DNA from: Lachnospiraceae bacterium
Lineage (GTDB): Bacteria > Bacillota > Clostridia > Lachnospirales > Lachnospiraceae
Assembly: GCA_902363825.1 (NCBI GenBank)
Contig: CABJBK010000015.1
Span: forward strand, 1-64,000
Direction of reading: 5' to 3'
DNA length: 64,000 bases
The translations under genes and the position numbers were made by a program. This document shows positions 55,216 through 63,172 of the stretch, in pieces. How positions within the stretch are numbered: position 1 is the first letter of the stretch; each line of letters begins with the position of its first letter. Below the pieces are notes generated by a model. The model worked only from the letters and a program-made list of their open reading frames with translations. It did no database searches and was not told the DNA's origin.

Positions 55216-56230
55216 GATTGAAAATCTTCCGGCAGAACAGATCTGTACCAGATATACCGAAGTTTTGGAATTATTCAAACAGTTTGAAATTCCGGTCATT
55301 TATCCGGATGTGACGGTGAGAGAACTGATTGCGGCATTTCCGGATCATGTGTTCCGGGATCGCGGCACGACAAGGCAGGAACTCTATGAAAAAGTAAAAA
55401 CCTGTATGGCAGACACCGGAGATACAAAGGACGAGACACCGGAAAAAATCGAGACGATCACCATTGTCGGCGGTCATGACAAAAACGGACAGGCGGAACA
55501 AAAAGAGGTCTGTCTTCACCGGGGTGAGGTCGTCTGTGTGGTCGGAAAGACCGGATCCGGAAAATCCCGGTTTCTGGAGGATATTGAATATATTGCCGAT
55601 GGGGATACCGTCACAGGGCGCAGGATCTGGATGAATGGCAGACCGGTCGGAGAAAAGCAGCGCGAGGCCTGGGAAAATCATTTCTGCGCGTATCTCTCCC
55701 AGACGATGAATTATGTGATGGAGCTGACCTGCGCGGAATTTCTGCAGATCCATATTTCCTGCCATACGCCGGAAAAAGAGAAAGAACGCGTGGAAGCACA
55801 GATCGACCGGATCCTCGCATGCGCGAATTCCATTGCGGGGGAACCGTTTACCAGAGAATCCTATATCACGCAGTTGAGCGGTGGACAGTCGAGAGCACTG
55901 ATGATCGCGGACATAGCCTATATATCCGACGCGCCGGTCGTTCTGATCGATGAACCGGAGAATGCCGGGATCGACTGCGAGGAAGTGATCCGTCTTCTGG
56001 CGGGAAAGGAAAAGATCGTGCTTATTTCCACACACGATCCGCTGATCGCGCTTTCCTGTGAAAAGAGGATCGTGATCCGCAACGGTGGGATCGCAAAGCT
56101 GCAGCAGCGCAGCGCATGTGAGAAAGAATGGAAAGTGTATCTGGAAGAAGTAAACCAGAAAATGAGGATGATTCGGGGGAAAATACGGAATGGGGAAAAT
56201 ATTATGGAACAGCCACAGGGCATCCTATGA
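55175..56230 (+). CDS. ABC-type ATPase with N-terminal DUF1858-like region
   Basis: The 351-residue soluble protein has an N-terminal part of about 90 residues (LELFKQFEIPVIYPDVTVRE) that recalls DUF1858 domains, then an ATPase with Walker A GKTGSGKS near residue 130, signature QLSGGQSRAL and Walker B VVLIDEPENAG. It has no permease of its own. The start region reads through the end of the GTPase gene (AGGAGG at 55164-55169, ATG 55175 preferred over 55172). It is the second ATPase of the operon and may work with the following binding-protein-like gene. The DUF1858 assignment is tentative. Confidence 0.7.
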   Translation: MQSPESKQECWKNEIENLPAEQICTRYTEVLELFKQFEIPVIYPDVTVRELIAAFPDHVFRDRGTTRQELYEKVKTCMADTGDTKDETPEKIETITIVGGHDKNGQAEQKEVCLHRGEVVCVVGKTGSGKSRFLEDIEYIADGDTVTGRRIWMNGRPVGEKQREAWENHFCAYLSQTMNYVMELTCAEFLQIHISCHTPEKEKERVEAQIDRILACANSIAGEPFTRESYITQLSGGQSRALMIADIAYISDAPVVLIDEPENAGIDCEEVIRLLAGKEKIVLISTHDPLIALSCEKRIVIRNGGIAKLQQRSACEKEWKVYLEEVNQKMRMIRGKIRNGENIMEQPQGIL

Positions 56231-57110
56231 TCTGTGGGCGGATCTGCCCAGTCCGATCAAGACGACATTTCGTAACAGCTGTTACGAACAGATCAAAAAA
56301 CTGTATCAGCAGACTGGCTATAAATATCAGGCGTATATCCCGGCGGAACCGGCGGGCGGAGCAGACGCGGAGGATATGATCATGAACATGCCGCTGCAAA
56401 AGATCCCGGGCGCATATCTTGCGATGGGATTTGGAGAGTGCGCGCACCGGAAATTCAAAGACCGCCTGCTGGTGCCGGAGGCATACTGCCACAGGGAGAA
56501 TTACGCGTATTTCCCAGAAGTGATGGTCATAGATAAAAAGCGGCTTGGAAAACGAAAGCTGCCGGAGACCTACGAGGCACTCACCGATGTTTCTTATCGT
56601 GGGGAGATCTGCCTGATCGGACAGATGGATGATATGGATCCGCTGATCCCGGTATATCTGTACCGGAAATTTGGGGAGAAAGCCGTGCGGGCATTTGTAG
56701 AAAATATAAATTGCTGTGCTGCGCCGATCGAGACGATCCGGCATATCGGAAAAGCGGGAAATACCTATGGCTCTGTTTTTGTGATGCCGTATTTGTTTGC
56801 GCAGATCTGTCTGGAAAATCCATACGCCAGGGTACAGATCCCCGCAGATGGCGCAGCGGCGGAAAACTTTATTTTGTTTTGTACAAAAGAAGCTTACCGG
56901 CAGGGCTGCACCAAAAACATATTAAACCAGGCACCCGTGCGCAGAGTTTTTGAAGAAAAGTATTTTCCACTCTGTGATTCCCCGATGTTAAAGATCGATG
57001 CGGCGTGCAAAGACCGGGTGATCTGTGAGGAACTCGCAAGGGTTCGCGCTATCATAAGGGATACCAGAAAACGGCAGGAACGTTTTAGCAAAGACGCAGC
57101 AGACTCTTGA
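56190..57110 (+). CDS. Periplasmic-binding-protein-like protein without signal peptide
   Basis: The 306-residue protein looks like a type 2 (iron-type) solute-binding fold: WADLPSPIKTTF, VMVIDKKRLGKRKLPETYEALTD, GEICLIGQMDD and a tail of helices. There is no signal peptide, so it should be cytoplasmic. Several cysteines are scattered through it (for example ENINCCAAP). Similar proteins next to DUF1858-type proteins occur in anaerobes, from memory. Start 56190 has GGGGG upstream and overlaps the preceding gene by 41 bases. It is the last gene of the nitrogenase-like operon and converges on the yczE-like remnant. Function unknown. Confidence 0.65.
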   Translation: MGKILWNSHRASYDLWADLPSPIKTTFRNSCYEQIKKLYQQTGYKYQAYIPAEPAGGADAEDMIMNMPLQKIPGAYLAMGFGECAHRKFKDRLLVPEAYCHRENYAYFPEVMVIDKKRLGKRKLPETYEALTDVSYRGEICLIGQMDDMDPLIPVYLYRKFGEKAVRAFVENINCCAAPIETIRHIGKAGNTYGSVFVMPYLFAQICLENPYARVQIPADGAAAENFILFCTKEAYRQGCTKNILNQAPVRRVFEEKYFPLCDSPMLKIDAACKDRVICEELARVRAIIRDTRKRQERFSKDAADS

Positions 57111-57360
57111 TCTGGAACGCACCGCGCAGGATCACAAACTGGAGCGCTACGAGCACGATGTGGAACAGGATCGTCGCTTTTCCCATTTCAAGTCCGGTGA
57201 TACAGGTGATCGTGTAGGGGATCGAGCTGACCGGTGATACACCGAGGTTTGATTTTACCGACATGGATATGCCGAGTGTCATGATGAACAGGCCGATCAG
57301 ATAGACGACCAGCCGGATCTTTATATTGTCATTTTTTTCTGTAACTTCTGTGTGGTTCAA
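57085..57360 (-). pseudogene. YczE/YitT-type membrane protein, truncated
   Basis: Ninety-one residues remain: a polar start and two or three helices (IRLVVYLIGLFIMTLGISMSV, then SNLGVSPVSSIPYTI and TILFHIVLVALQFVILRGAF). Complete YczE-like proteins have about 200-220 residues and five helices, and this one stops just after the RGAFQIKSLL segment. The last 26 bases overlap the tail of the nitrogenase-like operon. It overlaps the marR stop by 4 bases, so it was an operon partner of that regulator. It is very likely non-functional. Confidence 0.75.
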
Positions 57361-57788
57361 AATAAATCCTCCTTTTTTAAATTACGGTATACAAGATCCA
57401 ACATATGAAAAAAAGCTTCGCGGTCTTTGTCAGAAAAGCCGGAGAGAGCCATTTTATCGATCTTTTGGAACGTCTGTTCCACATGTAAAAGACGGGATCT
57501 GCCAAGTGGTGTCATGGAGACATAAAGAGAGCGGCGGTTGCCGTCTTTCATTTCGCGGTGGATCAGACCGCGGTCTTCCATGCGCCGTAAGATTCCGGTC
57601 ACGGAGGCGGAATCCAGATCACATCCGTGCGCGATCGCCTTTTGTTCGCATGGCTCATGTTCCGCAAGAAATTCCAGGATTTTCGGTTCCCCGGGTTTCA
57701 GATCGGTTTCGTTTTTTAAATCCTGTACGATCATTTTCTGACAGCTCAAATGGCAGGCGCGCAGCCTGTAATGTAAAGAATCTTTCAT
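57357..57788 (-). CDS. MarR-family transcriptional regulator
   Basis: The 143-residue protein has the MarR fold: N-terminal dimerisation helix, winged helix with LKPGEPKILEFLAEHEPCEQ and DSASVTGILRRMEDRGLI (recognition helix near residue 65), the wing DGNRRSLYVSMT, and a C-terminal helix. Start 57788 is chosen because the longer frame to 57842 begins inside the putative operator. The ribosome binding site for this start is weak or distant. It is followed by the truncated yczE-like gene. Confidence 0.85.
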   Translation of the reverse strand: MKDSLHYRLRACHLSCQKMIVQDLKNETDLKPGEPKILEFLAEHEPCEQKAIAHGCDLDSASVTGILRRMEDRGLIHREMKDGNRRSLYVSMTPLGRSRLLHVEQTFQKIDKMALSGFSDKDREAFFHMLDLVYRNLKKEDLF

Positions 57789-57821
57789 AAAAGTACCGTT
57801 TGTGTCCTTTCTCTTAATTGC

Positions 57822-57861
57822 TTGCCTGCAAATAATTAGCATACAAACTGTTTGCAGACAA
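57822..57861. promoter_or_regulatory. Putative MarR operator
   Basis: TTGCCTGCAAA (57822-57832) and TTTGCAGACAA (57851-57861) form an inverted repeat with one mismatch and an 18-base spacer. It lies upstream of marR and could mediate autoregulation. Confidence 0.45.
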
Positions 57862-57914
57862 ATGATAATATGGCAGAAAACAGAAAAATGTCAAGAATAA
57901 AAGAGAAAATCAGT

Positions 57915-57964
57915 TTGACTTTTATTCTGGAACATGTTATATTACTTACCGACAGATTGTCGGT
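57915..57964 (+). promoter_or_regulatory. tetR promoter and operator
   Basis: TTGACT (57915-57920) and TATATT (57938-57943) are spaced by 17 bases. ACCGACA-GAT-TGTCGGT (57948-57964) is a perfect inverted repeat overlapping the transcription start. A near-identical site occurs at 58697-58713. Confidence 0.75.
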
Positions 57965-58008
57965 TGCAAAATCCGGTTTTGAACCGGGATAAAAGAAATG
58001 GTGAAAAC

Positions 58009-58647
58009 ATGCGGGTAGTAAAGGAAGCAGAAGAAAGAAAAAACGAGATCTTAGACGTGGCAGAGCGCCTTTTTGGAGAAAAAGGATTTGACAATACCAG
58101 TACGAACGATATCTTAGAAGAGATTGGGATCGCGCGCGGGACGCTGTATTATCATTTTAAGTCCAAAGAGGACATTTTGGATGCAATGATCGAACGGATG
58201 ACCGAGCAGCTGCTTGCAAAGGCATCTGCGATCGCGGCAAAAAGCGAGATACCGATCTTACAGCGGATCACGCTTACGATCCTGGCGCTTAATGTGAACA
58301 ATGAGGCGGGCCGGGAAGTCATGAAGCAGGTACATCGTCCGCAGAATGCCCTGATGCATCAGAAGTTGCAGGAAAAACTGTTAAGCGGGGTAAATCCCAT
58401 AATGACCGGGCTTTTACTGGAAGGAATCGAGCAGGGGCTCTGTCATACGGATCATCCGGCGGAGGCGATCGAGATGGTCATGCTGTATTCCAACACCGCA
58501 TTTGATGATCTCATGGAATACAGTGAAGCGGAAAGAAAAGAGAAGATCGATGCATTTATTTACAATACGGAGCGGCTGTTCGGTATGGAATGCGGCAGTA
58601 TGCGGGATGTGATCCTGCCGGTCTTTGAAAAGAACGGATCATTATAA
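58009..58647 (+). CDS. TetR-family transcriptional regulator
   Basis: The 212-residue protein has an N-terminal TetR helix-turn-helix (KNEILDVAERLFGEKGFDNT, TNDILEEIGIARGTLYYHF, residues 10-55) and an all-helical C-terminal ligand domain. The start ATG is at 58009; the frame opens earlier, but upstream codons lie in the promoter-operator. The matching palindromes before this gene and before the MFS gene suggest it represses itself and the exporter genes until a drug or toxic metabolite binds. Confidence 0.87.
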   Translation: MRVVKEAEERKNEILDVAERLFGEKGFDNTSTNDILEEIGIARGTLYYHFKSKEDILDAMIERMTEQLLAKASAIAAKSEIPILQRITLTILALNVNNEAGREVMKQVHRPQNALMHQKLQEKLLSGVNPIMTGLLLEGIEQGLCHTDHPAEAIEMVMLYSNTAFDDLMEYSEAERKEKIDAFIYNTERLFGMECGSMRDVILPVFEKNGSL

Positions 58648-58696
58648 TTTATGTAAGAGACAGGAACAGACAGGTTCCTTTCTTTTTTTAAATATT

Positions 58697-58713
58697 ACCG
58701 ACAGACTGACGGT
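58697..58713 (+). promoter_or_regulatory. Second TetR operator, upstream of the MFS gene
   Basis: ACCGACA-GAC-TGACGGT (58697-58713) matches the tetR operator ACCGACA-GAT-TGTCGGT at 15 of 17 positions. It is 26 bases before the MFS start codon, so the TetR protein probably controls this transporter operon too. Confidence 0.7.
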
Positions 58714-58738
58714 CAATAAAACAAGGAGGAGATGTAGA

Positions 58739-59977
58739 ATGCAACATCAGAATAGTAATTTCAAAAAATTTTTGCTGCTGTGGTCGGGAGAGCTGGTCTC
58801 CGCAGTCGGCGGCGGGCTTACGAGCTTTGGACTGGGAGTTTATGTGTTCACGCAGACCAACAGTGCCGCGAGCACAGCGCTTGTCACACTGTTGGCATTT
58901 CTGCCGACCTTATTACTGAGTGTTCCGGCGGGCGTGCTTGCGGACCGGTATGACCGAAGAGTGCTTATGATGATCGGGGATGGCTGCTCGGCGATCGGCG
59001 TCCTTTACATACTGATCTGTATGCTGCGGGGAGGAGCGGCGCTCTATCAGATCTGTATCGGTGTGATGATAAGTTCAGTCTTTTCCTCCCTGCTTGAGCC
59101 GTCCTACCGCGCAACAGTGACGGATCTTCTGACAAAGGAAGAATATTCCAAGGCAAGCGGGATGATCAGCATTGCGGGAAGTGCCAGATATCTGATCTCG
59201 CCGGTTCTTGCGGGGGCACTGCTCGCAGTCAGTGACATCAAACTCCTGTTGGTGATCGACATCAGTACGTTCTTCCTCACAGTGACTTCAACGGCGGTCG
59301 TGAAAAGGGCGATCCATGAGTCGAAAAAAGAGAGCAGAGAATCGTTTGGGGAGAGTTTAAAAATCGGATTTCGCGCGATCACAGACAGAAAAGGCGTATT
59401 GATGCTGATTTTGGTATCCTCGGTGATCACCTGCTTTATGGGAGCTTTGCAGATCCTTGCGGAGCCGATGATCCTTGATTTTGCGGGAAGTGCCACGCTC
59501 GGAGTAGCAGAGACGCTCTGTGCCTCGGGAATGCTGGTATCCGGTGTGTTTCTCGGCGCGCGCGGGATCCGGAAAAATTATGTGAAGGTGCTGGTGACTG
59601 CCCTTATATTTGCAGGAATTGGCATGATCGGCTTTGGATTAAAGGAAAATGTGATCGTCATCTGCGTATTCGGATTCCTCTTTTTCGCGGCTTTGCCGTT
59701 TGCAAACAACTGTCTGGATTATCTGGTGCGCACCAATATTCCGGATGAATTGCAGGGACGCGCCTGGGGCGTGATCGGATTTTTGTCGCAGATCGGCTAT
59801 GTCGTGGCATATGGGATTTCCGGGATCGCTGCGGACGGGATCGCAAAGAAGATGGCGGTCGGCGTGGGAAGAGGCGCGGCAGTCGTGGTGATGGCGGCGG
59901 GGGTACTTCTTGTCGTGACGGCAGGATGCCTGTATCCGATCAGGAGTATCCGTGACCTGGAAAGGAGGAGCGCATGA
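58739..59977 (+). CDS. MFS transporter, macrolide-efflux (MefA)-like
   Basis: The 412-residue protein has 12 predicted membrane helices and the MFS loop signature VLADRYDRRVLMMIGD. The start FKKFLLLWSGELVSAVGGGLTSF is typical of the Mef-type clade, which exports drugs or lipids. The ATG at 58739 follows AAGGAGGAG; the frame from 58625 would translate the operator region. It overlaps the next gene (ATGA), so it is co-expressed with the ABC exporter. The substrate is unknown. Confidence 0.85.
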   Translation: MQHQNSNFKKFLLLWSGELVSAVGGGLTSFGLGVYVFTQTNSAASTALVTLLAFLPTLLLSVPAGVLADRYDRRVLMMIGDGCSAIGVLYILICMLRGGAALYQICIGVMISSVFSSLLEPSYRATVTDLLTKEEYSKASGMISIAGSARYLISPVLAGALLAVSDIKLLLVIDISTFFLTVTSTAVVKRAIHESKKESRESFGESLKIGFRAITDRKGVLMLILVSSVITCFMGALQILAEPMILDFAGSATLGVAETLCASGMLVSGVFLGARGIRKNYVKVLVTALIFAGIGMIGFGLKENVIVICVFGFLFFAALPFANNCLDYLVRTNIPDELQGRAWGVIGFLSQIGYVVAYGISGIAADGIAKKMAVGVGRGAAVVVMAAGVLLVVTAGCLYPIRSIRDLERRSA

Positions 59978-62217
59978 GAAAAAGACTGATCTTAAACGAT
60001 ATCAGAAAAAACAGACTGTTTACCGCAGCAACGGTGGCATTTATGACGGTCTCCGCCATGCTGTTTGCTCTGACGGTGCTTTTATCCGTCTCCCTGCTGT
60101 CCTCGATCCAGACGCTGATGGAGCAGGCAGAGACACCGGATTTTTTACAGATGCATGCGGGAACTGTAAAGGAAGAAGAAATAAGTGCGTTCGCAGAGGC
60201 ACACCCGGAGGTGGAAGACTGGCAGGTCATGCCTTTTTTAAATCTGGAAAACAGTAAGATCAGTCTGGGAGAGCATTCGCTGGCGGACAGTACACAGGAT
60301 AATGGACTGTCCGTGCAGGGGCAGAGCTTTGACTATCTGGTCGATCTTACCAATGAACTTCCCAAAGTTTGGCCGGGTGAGGTCTTTGTCCCGATCTGTT
60401 ACCGGGCACAGTATGAACTTGCGCCGGGCGATGTCATGCAGATCGGAAACCGGAAATTTACGATCGCCGGGTTTATCCGCGATTCCCAGATGAATTCCAT
60501 GATGGCATCTTCCAAGCGCTTCCTGGTAAATGAAGCAGATTATGAAAGTATGCAAAAAGAGGGAACGGAGGAATATCTGATCGAATTCAGGCTGCATGAG
60601 GGAACGGATACCGGGGTGTTTGAAAATGCCTATAAGGAGGCAGGGCTTCCGGATAACGGACCCGCAGTCACAAAGCCGTTGATCCGCATGATGAACGCGT
60701 TGTCCGACGGGATGATGATCTTTGTCATTTTGTTGGTCAGTGTGGTGGCAGTCATTATATCCGTGATCTGCATCCGTTTTCTGCTGCTGACCCGAATGGA
60801 AAAGGAACGAAAGGAAATGGGAATGCTCCGGGCGATCGGCATGGCAAAGGGTCAGATCCGTGGACTCTGGTTTGCAAAGTATGTGGCGTTTTCCGCGGCG
60901 GGAGCATTGATTGGTCTTCTTCTGACCGGTCTGGCACAAAAGCCGCTGACCGCGCAGATGCAGGAATTGTATGGCGGCGTGGCGATCGGTGGTTGGACCA
61001 TATTCGGAGCGGTACTCGCGGTGCTGCTGGCAGAGGGGATCCTGCTTCTTGCGATACGGCGTATTTTAAAAAGAATGGAAAAACTGCCGGTGCTTTCCTG
61101 TCTGTATGATGTGCCGGAGCAAAAAAAGGGCAGGGAATACCGAAGTTATTTTCTGATCGCTGCGGTGGCGGCGGCATGTGCGTTTTTGATGCTGGTGCCG
61201 GCTAATCTGTATCACACGTTGGATTCGCCAGAGTTTGTGACCTATATGGGGATCGGGGATGCCGGACTCCGCATGGATATCCGGCAGACGGACGATATTG
61301 CGGGAGTGACAGCGCGGACGGCAGAGCAGCTTGCGGGAGATGCGGATGTAGAAAAGTATGTGGTGTTAAAAACGAGGTCGTATTCCATAGGTCTGCCGGA
61401 TGGCAGTACGTCAGCACTTACGGTGGAAGAGGGCAATCACAATATATTTCCGGTCCGTTATGAAAAAGGAGAGGCACCGAAAGGAAAGGGACAGATCGCA
61501 TTGTCTGCGCTGAATGCAAAAGAAACCGGTCTTACAGTCGGAGATTCTTTATTGCTCAATACGGAAAAAGGGGCAGAGAGATACACGGTGTGCGGGATCT
61601 ATTCGGATATCACGAACGGAGGAAAAACAGCGAAGGCCTGCCGGATCGCGGATGAGAAAGCACCGGTTATGTGGAGCGTTTTTTATGTTTCCTTAAAGGA
61701 TCATGTCTCAGAAAAAACATGGATAAACAAATATCAGCAGCCGGAGATTAAGGTAACAGACATTGCGGATTATGTGAAAGGAACATACGGGCAGACGCTA
61801 AAGGAGATCCGGCTGGCAGCGGTTGTGGCGACCGGCATATCGGCGGGGATCCTGTTTGTGGTGACAGCCCTGTTTCTGCGGCTGACCATAGAAAAGAACC
61901 GTTATGCCATTTCCTTAAAAAAAGCCATTGGATTTTGCAGCAGGGATATAAAAAGAAGTTACCGGATCCGTGGATTTCTGCCTGCATTCTTCGGGATCGT
62001 GACGGGGATCCTTTTCGGAAACACCTGCGGGGAAAAGCTGTGCGGAAGCATTTTAACTTCGTTTGGTGCAGAAGGATTTTCCTTTGTCACGGACTGGCGG
62101 ATGGTGTGCTTTTTAATCCCTGTGACATTGTCGTTTGCGGCAGTGGCAGCAGTGGAAGCGGGAATATGGGAAATAAAGAATATCAGAGCATTTGAGTGCT
62201 GTATCGGAAAGGAGTAA
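59974..62217 (+). CDS. FtsX/MacB-type ABC transporter permease
   Basis: The 747-residue protein has an N-terminal membrane helix, an extracytoplasmic domain, and three helices around residue 245-345 (FVILLVSVVAVIISVICIRF), then a second half repeating this plan with helices near 390 and at 610-740. This two-FtsX arrangement is typical of exporters for peptides, antibiotics or lipids. It overlaps the MFS gene by 4 bases and is followed after 3 bases by its ATPase. It is probably under TetR control. Confidence 0.9.
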   Translation: MRKRLILNDIRKNRLFTAATVAFMTVSAMLFALTVLLSVSLLSSIQTLMEQAETPDFLQMHAGTVKEEEISAFAEAHPEVEDWQVMPFLNLENSKISLGEHSLADSTQDNGLSVQGQSFDYLVDLTNELPKVWPGEVFVPICYRAQYELAPGDVMQIGNRKFTIAGFIRDSQMNSMMASSKRFLVNEADYESMQKEGTEEYLIEFRLHEGTDTGVFENAYKEAGLPDNGPAVTKPLIRMMNALSDGMMIFVILLVSVVAVIISVICIRFLLLTRMEKERKEMGMLRAIGMAKGQIRGLWFAKYVAFSAAGALIGLLLTGLAQKPLTAQMQELYGGVAIGGWTIFGAVLAVLLAEGILLLAIRRILKRMEKLPVLSCLYDVPEQKKGREYRSYFLIAAVAAACAFLMLVPANLYHTLDSPEFVTYMGIGDAGLRMDIRQTDDIAGVTARTAEQLAGDADVEKYVVLKTRSYSIGLPDGSTSALTVEEGNHNIFPVRYEKGEAPKGKGQIALSALNAKETGLTVGDSLLLNTEKGAERYTVCGIYSDITNGGKTAKACRIADEKAPVMWSVFYVSLKDHVSEKTWINKYQQPEIKVTDIADYVKGTYGQTLKEIRLAAVVATGISAGILFVVTALFLRLTIEKNRYAISLKKAIGFCSRDIKRSYRIRGFLPAFFGIVTGILFGNTCGEKLCGSILTSFGAEGFSFVTDWRMVCFLIPVTLSFAAVAAVEAGIWEIKNIRAFECCIGKE

Positions 62218-62220
62218 GAC

Positions 62221-62973
62221 ATGAAAAAACTGCTTGAAGTAAAGAATTTATGCAAAGATGGGATCTTACACCGGGTTTCCTTTGCCGTGGAAGCCGGGGA
62301 GATGGTGGCGGTCATGGGGCCGTCCGGCTCCGGAAAGTCCACACTTTTATATAATATCGCGGGACTCGATCAGCCGACGGCGGGAGAGGTATGGCTGGAC
62401 GGAACAGAGATCGCGGGTCTCCCGGAGGATGAAAAGGCGGCGCTTCGGCTGAACCAGATGGGATTTGTGTTCCAGCAGATGAACATGCTTTCCAATCTGA
62501 ACCTGATCGATAATATTTTACTGCCGGCGGTGCAGGCACAAAAAGGGAAAAGAAACAAAACCAGATCAAAGGATGTGCTCATCCGGGACGCAAAAAACTG
62601 GATGAAAAAACTTTCCATCGAAGAACTGGCGGAGCGGGACATCACGCAGGTGTCCGGCGGACAGCTGCAGCGCGCGTGCATCTGCCGCAGCATGATAAAC
62701 GCGCCAAAGATCCTGTTTGCGGATGAGCCGACCGGGGCACTTAACATGAGCGCGGCGGGAGAAGTCATGGATGAATTTGAGAGATTAAACAGCGCCGGGA
62801 CAACGATCCTTATGGTGACACATGACAGCAGAGTGGCGGCAAGATGCGGGAGGATCCTGTATCTTTTAGATGGAAAGATCCGCGGGGAGTTAGAGCTTTC
62901 GGATCAAAAAAAGCAGACTGACATGGAACGGATGAAATGCGTCGAAGCATGGCTTGGGAAGATGGGCTGGTGA
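62221..62973 (+). CDS. MacB/LolD-type ABC transporter ATPase
   Basis: The 250-residue ATPase has Walker A GPSGSGKSTLLYNIAG (about residue 36), the MacB-clade GFVFQQMNML Q-loop, signature VSGGQLQRACICRS and Walker B LFADEPTGALN. It drives the FtsX-type permease in front of it. The final 25 residues after the D-loop region are charged. It closes the TetR-controlled exporter operon. Confidence 0.95.
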   Translation: MKKLLEVKNLCKDGILHRVSFAVEAGEMVAVMGPSGSGKSTLLYNIAGLDQPTAGEVWLDGTEIAGLPEDEKAALRLNQMGFVFQQMNMLSNLNLIDNILLPAVQAQKGKRNKTRSKDVLIRDAKNWMKKLSIEELAERDITQVSGGQLQRACICRSMINAPKILFADEPTGALNMSAAGEVMDEFERLNSAGTTILMVTHDSRVAARCGRILYLLDGKIRGELELSDQKKQTDMERMKCVEAWLGKMGW

Positions 62974-63045
62974 GAAGAAAAGGATTGACAGAAACCGGAC
63001 ATTGTATGGCGCAGTACGGGATCAAAAAGAAGATACCGTGGAAAG

Positions 63046-63171
63046 GTGGTCGTTTCAATCGTTGTTTTCCTTGTGTGGATTTTTGTGGTATCCTATATAA
63101 AGAATGTGGACGGAATCTCTTTGTTTGGAGATAGCTTACCTATAGGGAAAAGAAGGGGAGAAGAAAGATAA
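63046..63171 (+). CDS. Possible 41-residue membrane peptide
   Basis: A frame opening with GTG encodes a hydrophobic helix (VVVSIVVFLVWIFVVSYI) followed by a polar, basic tail ending KRRGEER. It ends one base before the next gene's ATG, suggesting coupling, but there is no proper ribosome binding site before the GTG. It could instead be the tail of a deleted gene. A possible promoter (TTGTGT at 63071, TATATA at 63094, 17-base spacing) overlaps it. Confidence 0.25.
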   Translation: MVVSIVVFLVWIFVVSYIKNVDGISLFGDSLPIGKRRGEER

Positions 63172-63172
63172 G

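Noticed and set aside
58625..58738. Upstream start for the MFS transporter.
   Set aside because: The segment includes the TetR operator and encodes a polar, non-family N-terminus; AAGGAGGAG marks 58739.
57085..62973. A mobile element or prophage carrying the regulators and exporters.
   Set aside because: No integrase, transposase, terminal repeats or attachment-site duplication could be found by reading the flanks.
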